Below, piece after piece: positions 8,644 to 16,701 of a stretch of 20,273 bases of DNA. Each line of letters starts with the position of its first letter. Position 1 is the first letter of the stretch. A program made the translations under genes and the position numbers. This stretch comes from a virus, in IMG/VR virus record IMGVR_UViG_3300027779_001746, positions 1 to 20,273 of that record, one strand, 5' to 3'. A model generated the notes under the pieces. It searched no databases and had not been told where the DNA came from. It saw nothing but the letters and a program-made list of their open reading frames with translations.

Positions 8644-10060
8644 ATGGGGAATTAGTGCAGGTACACATGATGCTTCTATTACGGTAATGCGCTCTGACAG
8701 AGTTGTGTTTGCCGCTCACTCCGAGCGGTACTCCAAAGTCAAGAATGACAAAGACCTAGATGTTAAACTAATACGAGAGGCACTCGCATTCGGCTCACCT
8801 GAAGTGGTATACTGGTACGAGAACCCTATTTTGAAAGCAACCAGAAAACTATATGCTGGTCAAGACAATATATGGTTGAGTCCGAAGAAGTATCTCGCAA
8901 AGTATGGGATTACTGCACCAATCAAATGGGGCTATCATCACGCTAGTCACCACGCCGCTGGGTACTATACTCGCCCATATGATTTTAATGATTGTGCTGT
9001 ACTAGTCATTGATGCTATAGGTGAATGGACAACAACAAGCATGTGGAAGAATGATGTCAAGATATGGTCAGCCAATTATCCTGCTTCACTGGGATTATTC
9101 TATTCAGCGTTTACAGCCAAGATAGGTTTACAGCCAAACTGCGATGAGTATATTCTTATGGGTATGGCGGCATATGGTAATCCTCATAGATTTTACACAG
9201 AGTTAAAAGATATCTGTATTGATGGTGTAAACTTGCACAGAGGTGCCAGCTGGTGGCGACCAGAGTTGACTGAAGCAGATTACTTTGATGTTGCCGCTGC
9301 CGTTCAGAGAATATATGAAGAGTACTTTGTTTCTTTATTAGCTAAAGCCAAAGAACTTACTGGCGCCGACAAGTTAGTATTCATGGGTGGTTGTGCATTA
9401 AATTGTTTGGGTAACAGACTAATTCCAAACTACTTTAAGAGACATTGGATTATGCCCAATCCTGGTGATGCCGGCTCATCACTTGGTGCTATTCTTGCAC
9501 ATACAAAGAAACACATAAATCTTAGTGGACCATATCTTGGACATCTTATTCAAGGTGATTATCCTGTCGTTGAGGCACTAAAAGAATTGACAACATGTGG
9601 TGTAGTTGGAGTTGCAAATGGTAGAGCAGAGTTCGGACCAAGGGCATTGGGCAACAGAAGTTTGTTTGCTGACCCACGCGGTGTTAAAACAAAAGATGCT
9701 ATCAATGCTATAAAACAAAGACAAGAATTCAGACCATTTGCTCCTGTGATAAGAGCAAAAGATGCTGGTGATTACTTTGATGTTGAGCCAGGATTTCAAT
9801 CGGCATATATGCAACGTATAGTAAAATGCTTGACACCAGACGAATATCCTGCTATTGTACACAAAGACGGAACAAGTAGAGTACAGACTGTCACTATGAA
9901 TCAGAACCCAGGTCTGTATAAACTCTTGACCGCATGGAAGGAAAAGACAGGTTGTCCTATGCTATTGAATACTAGTTTGAATATTAAGGGCATGCCCATT
10001 GTTAACACCATTGAAGATGGTCAAGATTTTGAAAGGAAGTATGGTGTCAAGGTTTTTTAA
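8636..10060 (+). CDS. Carbamoyltransferase, NodU/CmcH/TobZ family
   Basis: A 474-residue protein from ATG 8636. The N-terminal domain starts ISAGTHDASI, matching the GxHDxS opening of the family, and holds the histidine-rich motif GYHHASHHAAGYY (from residue 99) that binds metal and carbamoyl adenylate. The C-terminal YrdC-like domain has EFGPRALGNRSLFADPR (from Glu332), FRPFAPVI and LLNTSLNIKG. The family transfers a carbamoyl group from carbamoyl phosphate, through carbamoyl-AMP, to a hydroxyl of a sugar or antibiotic. At 474 residues it is shorter than the roughly 550-600 of NodU or TobZ, but both domains' key motifs are present. Its neighbours suggest that the acceptor is a modified sugar or cyclitol. 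Confidence 0.9.
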   Translation: MIRWGISAGTHDASITVMRSDRVVFAAHSERYSKVKNDKDLDVKLIREALAFGSPEVVYWYENPILKATRKLYAGQDNIWLSPKKYLAKYGITAPIKWGYHHASHHAAGYYTRPYDFNDCAVLVIDAIGEWTTTSMWKNDVKIWSANYPASLGLFYSAFTAKIGLQPNCDEYILMGMAAYGNPHRFYTELKDICIDGVNLHRGASWWRPELTEADYFDVAAAVQRIYEEYFVSLLAKAKELTGADKLVFMGGCALNCLGNRLIPNYFKRHWIMPNPGDAGSSLGAILAHTKKHINLSGPYLGHLIQGDYPVVEALKELTTCGVVGVANGRAEFGPRALGNRSLFADPRGVKTKDAINAIKQRQEFRPFAPVIRAKDAGDYFDVEPGFQSAYMQRIVKCLTPDEYPAIVHKDGTSRVQTVTMNQNPGLYKLLTAWKEKTGCPMLLNTSLNIKGMPIVNTIEDGQDFERKYGVKVF

Positions 10061-10487
10061 TATTCCAGTATGCTGGACAGACGAACATAAATCACTAGAA
10101 TACACTCGTAAGGGTGGACCAGGATTACTATATGATGAGTCTAACAATAAGCCACTTCCCGCATATACAAACGAAATCAAATTGCAGTTTCCTTGGTTAA
10201 AAGATATCAGCATGGCATATTATATAATGATGCCAGACGCACATCTACCCAAGCATGTCGATGAATATCCGTCTTATCGACATGTATTTGGTGTGGCAAA
10301 ATCTGATATTACCAGAGTATTGGTGTTTCTAGAAGATGGTGAACGAGGTCACTACCTTGAGATGGAAGGAGTGATAGTAACTAAGTGGAAAGCAGGAGAT
10401 GCAGTAATGTGGACAGATGAAGAACATGCCGCTGGCAACTTCGGAATATTACCACGATACACACTACAGATTACCGGTCATGTTTGA
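10041..10487 (+). CDS. Small 2OG-Fe(II) oxygenase-like (Asp/Asn hydroxylase-type) protein
   Basis: A 148-residue protein. ATG 10041 is preferred because it gives a compact start overlapping the carbamoyltransferase end by 20 bases; in-frame starts at 10017 or 9999 would lengthen the overlap. The sequence shows an HxD metal pair in LPKHVDEYP (His72, Asp74), a distal histidine in EEHAAGN (His129) and Arg139 ten residues later in LPRYTLQITG. This order is typical of 2-oxoglutarate- and Fe(II)-dependent dioxygenases related to aspartyl/asparaginyl beta-hydroxylases, where the Arg binds 2-oxoglutarate. The likely role is hydroxylation of a small molecule or protein side chain; the substrate is not known. 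A metal-binding cupin with another activity is an alternative. Confidence 0.65.
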   Translation: MVSRFFNIPVCWTDEHKSLEYTRKGGPGLLYDESNNKPLPAYTNEIKLQFPWLKDISMAYYIMMPDAHLPKHVDEYPSYRHVFGVAKSDITRVLVFLEDGERGHYLEMEGVIVTKWKAGDAVMWTDEEHAAGNFGILPRYTLQITGHV

Positions 10488-11076
10488 AGCAATCACCGAG
10501 TTTGAATCTGCACTTGCTGAGTACACTGGTGCACCATACGCGGTCGCTACTGACTGTTGCACACATGCAATAGAATTGTGCTTCCGGTTAAACAGACCCA
10601 AAGACACAGTTATATTCACGCCAAATACCTACATAAGTATTCCGATGCTTTTTCATAAGTTGAAGTTGAAGTATCAATACTTTCAGCCCCATGAGTGGAT
10701 AGGAGAGTATCAATTCTTCCATACAAATGTGTGGGATAGCGCGAGAATTCTAAAGCCTAACATGTATCGAAAAGCCCAGATGCAGTGTTTGAGTTTTGGA
10801 TATGATAAGCCACTGTCCATTGGCAGAGGTGGTGCTATTCTGCTAGACAACTATGATGACTACTTTGCACTGAAGAGAATGACATATGATGGCAGAGACT
10901 TGTCGATTAGCCCATGGGATTCACAGGGTGAATTTCAAGTAGGGTATCATTACAAGATGACGATAGAGGAAGCTATAACTGGATTAGAAATGCTATCTAC
11001 ATTTGAAGGTGAGAGCCAGGCGAAAGTCTATCCAGATTTACATAAAATAAGAATACGAGATTATGAAACTTTATAG
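10480..11076 (+). CDS. Short DegT/DnrJ/EryC1/StrS-type aminotransferase-like protein
   Basis: A 198-residue protein started at ATG 10480, overlapping the upstream stop by 8 bases; an ATG at 10417 lies deep inside the previous gene. Family marks are FESALAEYTGAPYAVATDCCTHAI at the N-terminus (the FE...GxxxAV...GT/S region), TPNTYIS, VWDSARI in place of the PLP-contacting Asp segment, and SFGYDKPLSIGRGGAIL with Lys110 as the expected PLP lysine. Full-length members have about 370-400 residues; this one lacks the whole C-terminal domain, yet the gene ends cleanly and overlaps the next start by 14 bases, so it looks deliberately compact rather than broken. Activity as a sugar aminotransferase is plausible but would need unusual dimer architecture. 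Confidence 0.72.
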   Translation: MFEAITEFESALAEYTGAPYAVATDCCTHAIELCFRLNRPKDTVIFTPNTYISIPMLFHKLKLKYQYFQPHEWIGEYQFFHTNVWDSARILKPNMYRKAQMQCLSFGYDKPLSIGRGGAILLDNYDDYFALKRMTYDGRDLSISPWDSQGEFQVGYHYKMTIEEAITGLEMLSTFEGESQAKVYPDLHKIRIRDYETL

Positions 11077-11989
11077 TAGTAATGAATATGATCAGTTGAA
11101 GCAGGTTATTCTTGGCACCGCAACCAATGCACACTGGCCAAGTAAATGCCCCGTCTATCGGGAATCTGAGAAAACTACAAAATGGAAAGAATCTCCTGTT
11201 CCTTCTGGTACAGTCGAGCAGTTTGTCGTTGATGAAGCTAATGAAGACTTAGAAATTTTTTCTAAAGTTTTGAAACTATGTGATGTTGAGGTCTTTCGCC
11301 CAAAAGATTTGGACTTTGCTTCCTTCGACGGCATGTATAATTACTGCCCTAGAGATAGACTTCTTGTTATAGATGATATTGTAGTTGATGCTCCTATGAA
11401 GTATCCAACCCGAATGCGAGAAATTGATGCATTGTCACATCTAATTGATAATGACATAATCTCCCCCAAATCACCTAGTGGTTCTCACAATGTAATGTTC
11501 GATGCGGCTAATATTATTCGCTTAGGTGATGGTAAACTATTGTATCTTGTAAGTGAGTCTGGTAATGTTGAAGGAGGCAAATGGCTACAGAAGAACCTTG
11601 GTAAAAAGTATGATATTGAAATACTGGATTCACATTATAGTGGTGTTCACTTAGATAGCACTATAATGCCGGTGGCTCCTGGGATAGCAATTGTTAACAG
11701 CACAAGAGTAAGTGAAGTAAAACTACCCAAACATATGAAGAACTGGGATATTATATGGATGCATAATCCAAGAAATCAATCATTTCATCAGTATCCATAT
11801 GCAAGCAACTTCATAGGCATGAATGTACTTTCTGTTAATCCACAAACAGTGATATGTGATACACTGAGTGTGGAACTTAGAGATCAGTTAGATAAAAGAA
11901 ACATAGAAACTATTGGTGTAACTTTGCGACATGCCAGAACATTGGGTGGCGGACATCATTGCACTACTTTGGATATGCTCAGAGTATGA
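11063..11989 (+). CDS. Amidinotransferase (glycine/inosamine amidinotransferase family)
   Basis: A 308-residue protein from ATG 11063. The catalytic triad of the family is visible: Asp147 in MFDAANI, His196 in YSGVHLDSTI and Cys300 in GGGHHCTTLD. The intervals of 49 and 104 residues equal those of human AGAT (Asp254, His303, Cys407). MYNYCPRD also matches the family's MxxxxPRD segment. These enzymes move an amidino group from arginine to an amine, giving creatine precursors or, in StrB1, the guanidino groups of streptomycin. Placement beside an aminotransferase makes an amino sugar or aminocyclitol a plausible acceptor. It overlaps the upstream gene by 14 bases and the next by 4 (ATGA). An arginine deiminase role is less likely given the family motifs. 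Confidence 0.9.
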   Translation: MKLYSSNEYDQLKQVILGTATNAHWPSKCPVYRESEKTTKWKESPVPSGTVEQFVVDEANEDLEIFSKVLKLCDVEVFRPKDLDFASFDGMYNYCPRDRLLVIDDIVVDAPMKYPTRMREIDALSHLIDNDIISPKSPSGSHNVMFDAANIIRLGDGKLLYLVSESGNVEGGKWLQKNLGKKYDIEILDSHYSGVHLDSTIMPVAPGIAIVNSTRVSEVKLPKHMKNWDIIWMHNPRNQSFHQYPYASNFIGMNVLSVNPQTVICDTLSVELRDQLDKRNIETIGVTLRHARTLGGGHHCTTLDMLRV

Positions 11990-13959
11990 GAGTACTAGTT
12001 GCAGGAGATAGTTGGACCTCGGGATATGGGGTAGAATCCCAGCAGACTTGGAATAATTACCTACCAAAACACTGGGACGTCACTAATGTGGGAGAGCCTG
12101 GCTCGGGCAACAGAAATATTGCCAGCAACATACGACATTACTTTGATGACCACGACCTCATAATAGTTGGTTGGTCATCTCCTGGAAGAATAGATGAGTG
12201 TGAAATTGAAGTACATTGCAGACCAGAAGCCAGTATGGAGCTACAAGCTAAAAGATTGGAATATTTTGAAACAGTTACTAGCGACACTTTGCGGAAAAAC
12301 TTTAGTAAATATATTTTGGAGATTGAAGGATTGCCATGTAAAGTAATCCATTTCTCAGTTTTTGATGATAGTCTACCAGTAGAAGTAAAGCATTCTGTTA
12401 ACATTTCGTACATGGAGTATCTTGCTAACTTAGCTGGCTATGAATTCTTACTGGATATACCAATGTGGGAATATGATTATCTACACAAGGACAATGTAGA
12501 TATAGTGAAAAATATTGCCCGAAACTCAGGATGGTCAGCCGACTGGGAGTTAGCATGTTTTGAGAGAGAACTACCTAAGATACATATAGAAAGAAATCCA
12601 TATCAGTTAGAATGCGGTCATCCCTCTGTACTTGGGCATGAGAAATGGGGTATGAAAATAGTAGGATTGATTGAGGAAAGAAGTATTGCAACTGAAAGTG
12701 AGTTCATCGGGTTCGACAATTACAATTTCATATCATGTGTTTATCAAGGAGAGGAGACAATATTTTGGAATAATCAACAAGAACTAAGAAAAACATTTTA
12801 CTATACTTTGGATGAGTCGGAGCGTCAAGATGGAGACCCCAAACGAGATTCTATATACGATGTTATGAAAGAAGGCATTGGTTTTGATGATGATACTATG
12901 ATAGTCTGTCAGCAAGGACATAAATATTTTGAAGGTGTAGATAAAGTAATAGACCATATCATTGATATTGATCCAAAGAAGGTACTATATTTCAATGATG
13001 ACGCCCACACAAGATGGTTTATTGATGAGCCTAAGCCCAAAGTTCTTGCATTGGATCTTACTAAATCACCCGAAGGCTCAACTATATCGGACATTGTTCG
13101 TGGTGTTGATAGACCGTATCATGTATATGATTGTGAATATGGTGCATTAGATCATTATACTGACATTCCAGCAAAAAAATATGGATATTATGACATCTTT
13201 ACCATGACATTTTATCCTGCTAATGTAGAACAGTTGGATGAGATTATTGAAGAGCATACTCAAGCTGGATTTCAGTACAAGGTATGTTGTACAAATAAAA
13301 GACAACAAGTACATCGTTTACTTGCATGTGTCTACTTGATTGATTCTCCTCATCTGGTAAAGTTAACACATTATCATAAGCCCAGACAGCGTGATATGCA
13401 CTGCATGAGTTATTTCTCCGGTATGATATCAAATCCAGATAAGCCAAATACTCTGCCCACATTTCAACTGTTATCGGAAGAAATGCAGAAAAACTTAAAT
13501 GATAAGTGGATGCTATTCACCTTTGCCGATCTTACATGGGACGAGAAATCAGAACATGATATTACTGGCTTTTCTCAAATGAATACAATGAAAATTGTGT
13601 CTGATTCTTTCTTGTCATTGGTTGCTGAAACTTTATGGGATACTGATGAACCATTCTGGTCAGAGAAAACTTTGAAGCCAATACTAATGTTACGCCCATT
13701 CATTTTGTTATCCACACCAGGAACACTCAAACTGTTGCGTAAGTTGGGCTTTAAGACATTCGGTAAGTTCTGGGACGAATCATATGACCTCGAGAAGAAT
13801 TCAGGAAAAAGATTTGAGATGGTTATGAAAACAGTGGACGCAATAAAAGAAAAAACAATTCCGGAATTAGAAGTCATGCTGAAAGAGATGAGGTCGATTC
13901 TTATACATAATAGAAAACAGGTGAAGAAGTTGCACACAAAGAATATACAAAATGCCTAA
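11986..13959 (+). CDS. SGNH hydrolase fused to glycosyltransferase-like domain
   Basis: A 657-residue protein. ATG 11986 overlaps the amidinotransferase stop as ATGA and begins directly at the SGNH fold; a TTG at 11959 is less likely. Residues 1-230 show SGNH blocks: AGDSWTSG (nucleophile Ser9), NVGEPGSGNRN (Gly and Asn of blocks II and III) and CGHPSVLGHEKWG (His212, His218). Residues about 240-640 carry the same domain as the protein at 5700-7361: TNKRQQVHR (His443-Arg444), VAETLW, SEKTLKPILMLRPFILL (from Ser559), a TPGTLKLLRKLGFKTF segment and WDESYD (Asp597). The fusion suggests deacylation or acylation of the same glycan that the second domain builds. The SGNH part is fairly certain; the C-terminal function is inferred. 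Confidence 0.7.
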   Translation: MRVLVAGDSWTSGYGVESQQTWNNYLPKHWDVTNVGEPGSGNRNIASNIRHYFDDHDLIIVGWSSPGRIDECEIEVHCRPEASMELQAKRLEYFETVTSDTLRKNFSKYILEIEGLPCKVIHFSVFDDSLPVEVKHSVNISYMEYLANLAGYEFLLDIPMWEYDYLHKDNVDIVKNIARNSGWSADWELACFERELPKIHIERNPYQLECGHPSVLGHEKWGMKIVGLIEERSIATESEFIGFDNYNFISCVYQGEETIFWNNQQELRKTFYYTLDESERQDGDPKRDSIYDVMKEGIGFDDDTMIVCQQGHKYFEGVDKVIDHIIDIDPKKVLYFNDDAHTRWFIDEPKPKVLALDLTKSPEGSTISDIVRGVDRPYHVYDCEYGALDHYTDIPAKKYGYYDIFTMTFYPANVEQLDEIIEEHTQAGFQYKVCCTNKRQQVHRLLACVYLIDSPHLVKLTHYHKPRQRDMHCMSYFSGMISNPDKPNTLPTFQLLSEEMQKNLNDKWMLFTFADLTWDEKSEHDITGFSQMNTMKIVSDSFLSLVAETLWDTDEPFWSEKTLKPILMLRPFILLSTPGTLKLLRKLGFKTFGKFWDESYDLEKNSGKRFEMVMKTVDAIKEKTIPELEVMLKEMRSILIHNRKQVKKLHTKNIQNA

Positions 13960-14770
13960 AATACTCTACAGACAAAATAGACCAATAGAGATAAACCATA
14001 TTCATGTTTATGGATGTTCCATGCCCGCTGGACATGAAATAAATGATCCACACGGAATTCCAATGTGGCTAGAAGCAGATGCGGATGATGCAAAGGCAAA
14101 GAATAAAGAACAATCTTTTGCCGCAGTCTTTGCCAATCTTATGGGCGTAGAACATACTAACAACTCGATATATGGCTCCTCTAATGGATATGCAAAGAGT
14201 TTGCTTAGTATGGATATTATTAAACAGAAGATAAAACCAAATCATGCTGTATTCTTTTGTACTACAATAATTGATAGAATTCATGCTTTTGATCCTCGAG
14301 GCGGCAAACCTTCGTCAATACAGGGCGCAGATTTAGATCAGTCATTGTTAGACCATTACAATGATTATAAGATTTTACACAATCACTTCTGGGATCTATA
14401 CACAGTACTTACTCTTGTAAAGACTACTGGCGCGCCTTGCTTCTTCATTCCCATGTTTACACCGACAACTTATAATGCGATGCGAGATTATAATCATCCA
14501 ATTAATCCTAAGTGTAAAGCGGTAGACATTAGAAATTGGCAAGAAATTTCCCTAATAAAGAAGATGTGTCTAGACCTAGATCCGTGTGACGCAGGCATTG
14601 AACCGTTCAATGATTGGATAATGCGTAATGAAAAGGGTAGAGGTCCGAATAGGGTGCGTAAACCCAAAGGCGGCTGGCGATATCCAGGTGGACATCCTAC
14701 AGTAGAATTGCACAATATATATGGTAAAATGTTATACGATTTATTAAGTGAAAAAGCGGAAGACGCATAA
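13952..14770 (+). CDS. SGNH hydrolase-like protein
   Basis: A 272-residue protein from ATG 13952, overlapping the upstream stop by 8 bases. It has an SGNH-like block I after a short lead, VYGCSMPAGHE with Ser23 as the candidate nucleophile, then NNSIYGSSNGYA as a block II/III-like segment, and YPGGHPTVELHNIYG near the end with His248 in the block V position. The Asp usually three residues before that His is replaced by Pro (PGGH), a difference seen in many divergent phage members. It follows another SGNH domain, so the two may act on related esters or acetyl groups. It ends 8 bases before the next gene. The specific substrate is unknown. Confidence 0.62.
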   Translation: MPKILYRQNRPIEINHIHVYGCSMPAGHEINDPHGIPMWLEADADDAKAKNKEQSFAAVFANLMGVEHTNNSIYGSSNGYAKSLLSMDIIKQKIKPNHAVFFCTTIIDRIHAFDPRGGKPSSIQGADLDQSLLDHYNDYKILHNHFWDLYTVLTLVKTTGAPCFFIPMFTPTTYNAMRDYNHPINPKCKAVDIRNWQEISLIKKMCLDLDPCDAGIEPFNDWIMRNEKGRGPNRVRKPKGGWRYPGGHPTVELHNIYGKMLYDLLSEKAEDA

Positions 14771-14778
14771 ATAGAAAC

Positions 14779-15087
14779 ATGAGCAATATCATAAACTTTC
14801 CAAAGAAGTATTCACCTTCTCCGACCGGTTACAGAATAAATCTGTACACCGAGGCTGAGATATCAATTGTTCTCCTATGTTGTAATATAGGAGAAGATCA
14901 GGACAGTCACAAGAAATACATGAAAAGTGACTTGAGAACACTTGACCCTATCTTTGTTATTAATCGAATGTACGAGTGCATAGACGGCACTCTCCTCTCA
15001 CGCGAATCAAAGGAGACCATTAAAAAGATAACCAATTCAATTGAAGTTATCTCCCTATCAACATTATCAACCTATTCAGAGGCATAA
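14779..15087 (+). CDS. Hypothetical protein, 102 residues
   Basis: Not recognised. The gene starts at ATG 14779, 8 bases after the SGNH gene, and encodes a soluble-looking protein with a short basic start (FPKKYSPSPTG), an AEISIVLLCC segment and a Ser/Thr-rich C-terminus. There is no membrane segment of convincing length and no catalytic motif. A 41-base gap follows before phoH. The layout suggests it belongs with phoH rather than with the sugar cassette, but this is only positional. Confidence 0.6.
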   Translation: MSNIINFPKKYSPSPTGYRINLYTEAEISIVLLCCNIGEDQDSHKKYMKSDLRTLDPIFVINRMYECIDGTLLSRESKETIKKITNSIEVISLSTLSTYSEA

Positions 15088-15128
15088 CCCTGTACTTTGC
15101 CTTATTCTTAAACTAAAAGGGACTCCAA

Positions 15129-15896
15129 ATGGCAAGACGTAAATCTACTCTCCGTGTAGTTGACCATGAGAATTATGATGATGACGTTAGACAACCTCTA
15201 AAAAATAATCAGTGTAAGTTATCACTGAATGACCTTAAAACAATAGGAGCCATGACTGAAACACAAGGACAATTCTTTTCACAGTATAGTGCAGGTGCTA
15301 CAGCAATGTTACTGCACGGAGCAGCCGGTACAGGCAAAACATTCATAGCCCTATATCGTGCATTAGAAGAAGTTCTAGAACCTCAAAGTAAGTTTGAAAA
15401 AGTAGTAATCGTTCGATCGGCAGTTGCTAGCCGTGACATCGGTCATCTCCCCGGTGACCAAGAAGAAAAAACCGCAGTCTATATGCAACCATATGTAGAG
15501 ATATGCGATAAGTTATTCCCCAAGAAGAAATCCGCTTTCAAAAGACTAATCGAGCAGAATGACGTAGAATGGATGATAACCTCATACGTTCGCGGAATCA
15601 CGTTGGATAAAGCTATTGTCATAGTCGATGAATGCCAGAATATGAATGACATGGAAATGAATTCTATACTGACAAGACTAGGAGAAGGTAGCAAATTATT
15701 GATGTGCGGAGACTTCAGACAGTCCGACTTATATCGAGCAAACGATAAGTCCGGATTGCAGAAGTTCATGGTCATAGCAGAAGACATGAAATCCTTCAAA
15801 ATTCACGAGTTCGGACCAGAGGACATAGTTAGAAGTAAGTTCGTCAGGGAGTATATTCTTGCCAGAATGCGCTATGAAGACGAATATGGTGCATAA
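15129..15896 (+). CDS. phoH: PhoH-like ATPase
   Basis: A 255-residue protein from ATG 15129 with AAAGGGA upstream as a ribosome-binding site. The Walker A motif GAAGTGKT spans residues 64-71, Walker B is VIVDECQNM, and LLMCGDFRQSD matches the conserved motif after it. RSAVASRDIGHLPGDQEEKT matches the RPxxxxGxxxGFLPGxxxEK segment of PhoH. PhoH proteins are P-loop NTPases related to superfamily 1 helicases; they are common in marine phages, where they are often used as a marker gene, and their exact role in infection is unresolved (RNA metabolism and phosphate stress have both been proposed). Length is close to that of other phage PhoH proteins. Confidence 0.95.
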   Translation: MARRKSTLRVVDHENYDDDVRQPLKNNQCKLSLNDLKTIGAMTETQGQFFSQYSAGATAMLLHGAAGTGKTFIALYRALEEVLEPQSKFEKVVIVRSAVASRDIGHLPGDQEEKTAVYMQPYVEICDKLFPKKKSAFKRLIEQNDVEWMITSYVRGITLDKAIVIVDECQNMNDMEMNSILTRLGEGSKLLMCGDFRQSDLYRANDKSGLQKFMVIAEDMKSFKIHEFGPEDIVRSKFVREYILARMRYEDEYGA

Positions 15897-15935
15897 GCTA
15901 GTATATTCTTATAGCATAATGATCTAACAAAGAGG

Positions 15936-15964
15936 TTGACATTGGGTAGGTTTAGTAGTATAAT
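15936..15964 (+). promoter_or_regulatory. Sigma70-type promoter ahead of the exonuclease gene
   Basis: A perfect -35 box TTGACA (15936-15941) is followed by a 17-base spacer and a perfect -10 box TATAAT (15959-15964) in the gap between phoH and the exonuclease gene. Transcription would start near 15971, leaving a leader of about 35 bases. Both boxes match the bacterial housekeeping consensus, so host RNA polymerase could use it early in infection. Confidence 0.88.
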
Positions 15965-16005
15965 ATAACTAAAGAAATCGAGAACTAAGAGTTATATATT
16001 ACATT

Positions 16006-16668
16006 ATGAAAAAATTTACACACATTGAACTACCAAATCTACCCGCTTTAACCAGAAAGAATATTGACGGTAAGCGCATGTATCTAACGGAGAGTGGTGA
16101 GAGATATCCATCTGTCACCTCTGTCCTATCTGTTCGCGGTAAAGCGGGCATTCAAAAGTGGCGACAACGAGTCGGTGCTGTGGAAGCTGATAAGATATCC
16201 AAGAAAGCGTCCACGCGCGGTACCAGAATTCACGGATTATGTGAAGACTATCTTAACAACAAAGAACTACCAGAGCTGTCCATGCTGGACAGAGACACCT
16301 GGAACACATTCTGCCCCATTGTCGAGCGTATCGACAATATTCATGCAGTTGAACCATATCTCTTTAGCAATCATCTAGGAATGGCAGGTCAGTGTGATGC
16401 CATTGCTGAGTTTGATGGTAAGCTATCAGTCATAGATTTCAAGACCTCTCGTAGGGTGAAATATCACTCTCAGATATCCAACTACTTTGCACAGTGTGCC
16501 GCATACGCTATCATGTATGAAGAAATGACTGGCATTGCTATCAATCGAACTGTGGTGCTTATTGCAGTTGATGGCGACTCGCCTCAGATATTCATTGAGA
16601 AGCGCGACAACTACGTCCCACATCTATTAGAAACTAAGCGCATGTTTGATAATGGCGAAAGTGATTAG
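16006..16668 (+). CDS. PD-(D/E)XK family exonuclease (RecB/Cas4-like nuclease)
   Basis: A 220-residue protein from ATG 16006. The core nuclease motif is visible: Asp131 in GQCDAIAEF, then Asp144-Phe-Lys146 in SVIDFKTSRR, the D...DxK signature that binds the catalytic metal. GTRIHGLCEDYL near residue 68 matches the conserved His helix of RecB- and Cas4-type nucleases (GxxxH), and YFAQCAAYAIMYEE matches the QxxxY motif after the core. RYPSVTSVLS at the N-terminus is typical of phage exonucleases of this group. The probable role is DNA end processing in recombination or host DNA breakdown. It has its own strong promoter. Confidence 0.88.
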   Translation: MKKFTHIELPNLPALTRKNIDGKRMYLTESGERYPSVTSVLSVRGKAGIQKWRQRVGAVEADKISKKASTRGTRIHGLCEDYLNNKELPELSMLDRDTWNTFCPIVERIDNIHAVEPYLFSNHLGMAGQCDAIAEFDGKLSVIDFKTSRRVKYHSQISNYFAQCAAYAIMYEEMTGIAINRTVVLIAVDGDSPQIFIEKRDNYVPHLLETKRMFDNGESD

Positions 16669-16672
16669 CCAC

Positions 16673-16701
16673 TTGACAACAAGCATTATTTCTGCTATTA
16701 T
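16673..16701 (+). promoter_or_regulatory. Sigma70-type promoter of the tmRNA gene
   Basis: TTGACA (16673-16678), a 17-base spacer and TATTAT (16696-16701) lie just before the tmRNA acceptor segment. Only one base of the -10 box differs from consensus. Expected start is near 16708, just upstream of the first paired element of the RNA. Confidence 0.82.

Noticed and set aside
13575-13937. Minus-strand open frame of 120 residues
   Set aside because: Antisense to the conserved SEK...DESYD domain; composition is that of a shadow frame.
1-14770. Bacterial O-antigen or capsule island rather than phage DNA
   Set aside because: The same strand continues without a break into phoH, genes 33, 59 and 32 in T4 order, and no host housekeeping gene, integrase or insertion sequence appears.
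14766-14773. CATAAATA as a late promoter before the 102-residue gene
   Set aside because: First base differs from TATAAATA, and a start about 7 bases downstream would fall at the ATG itself, leaving no leader.
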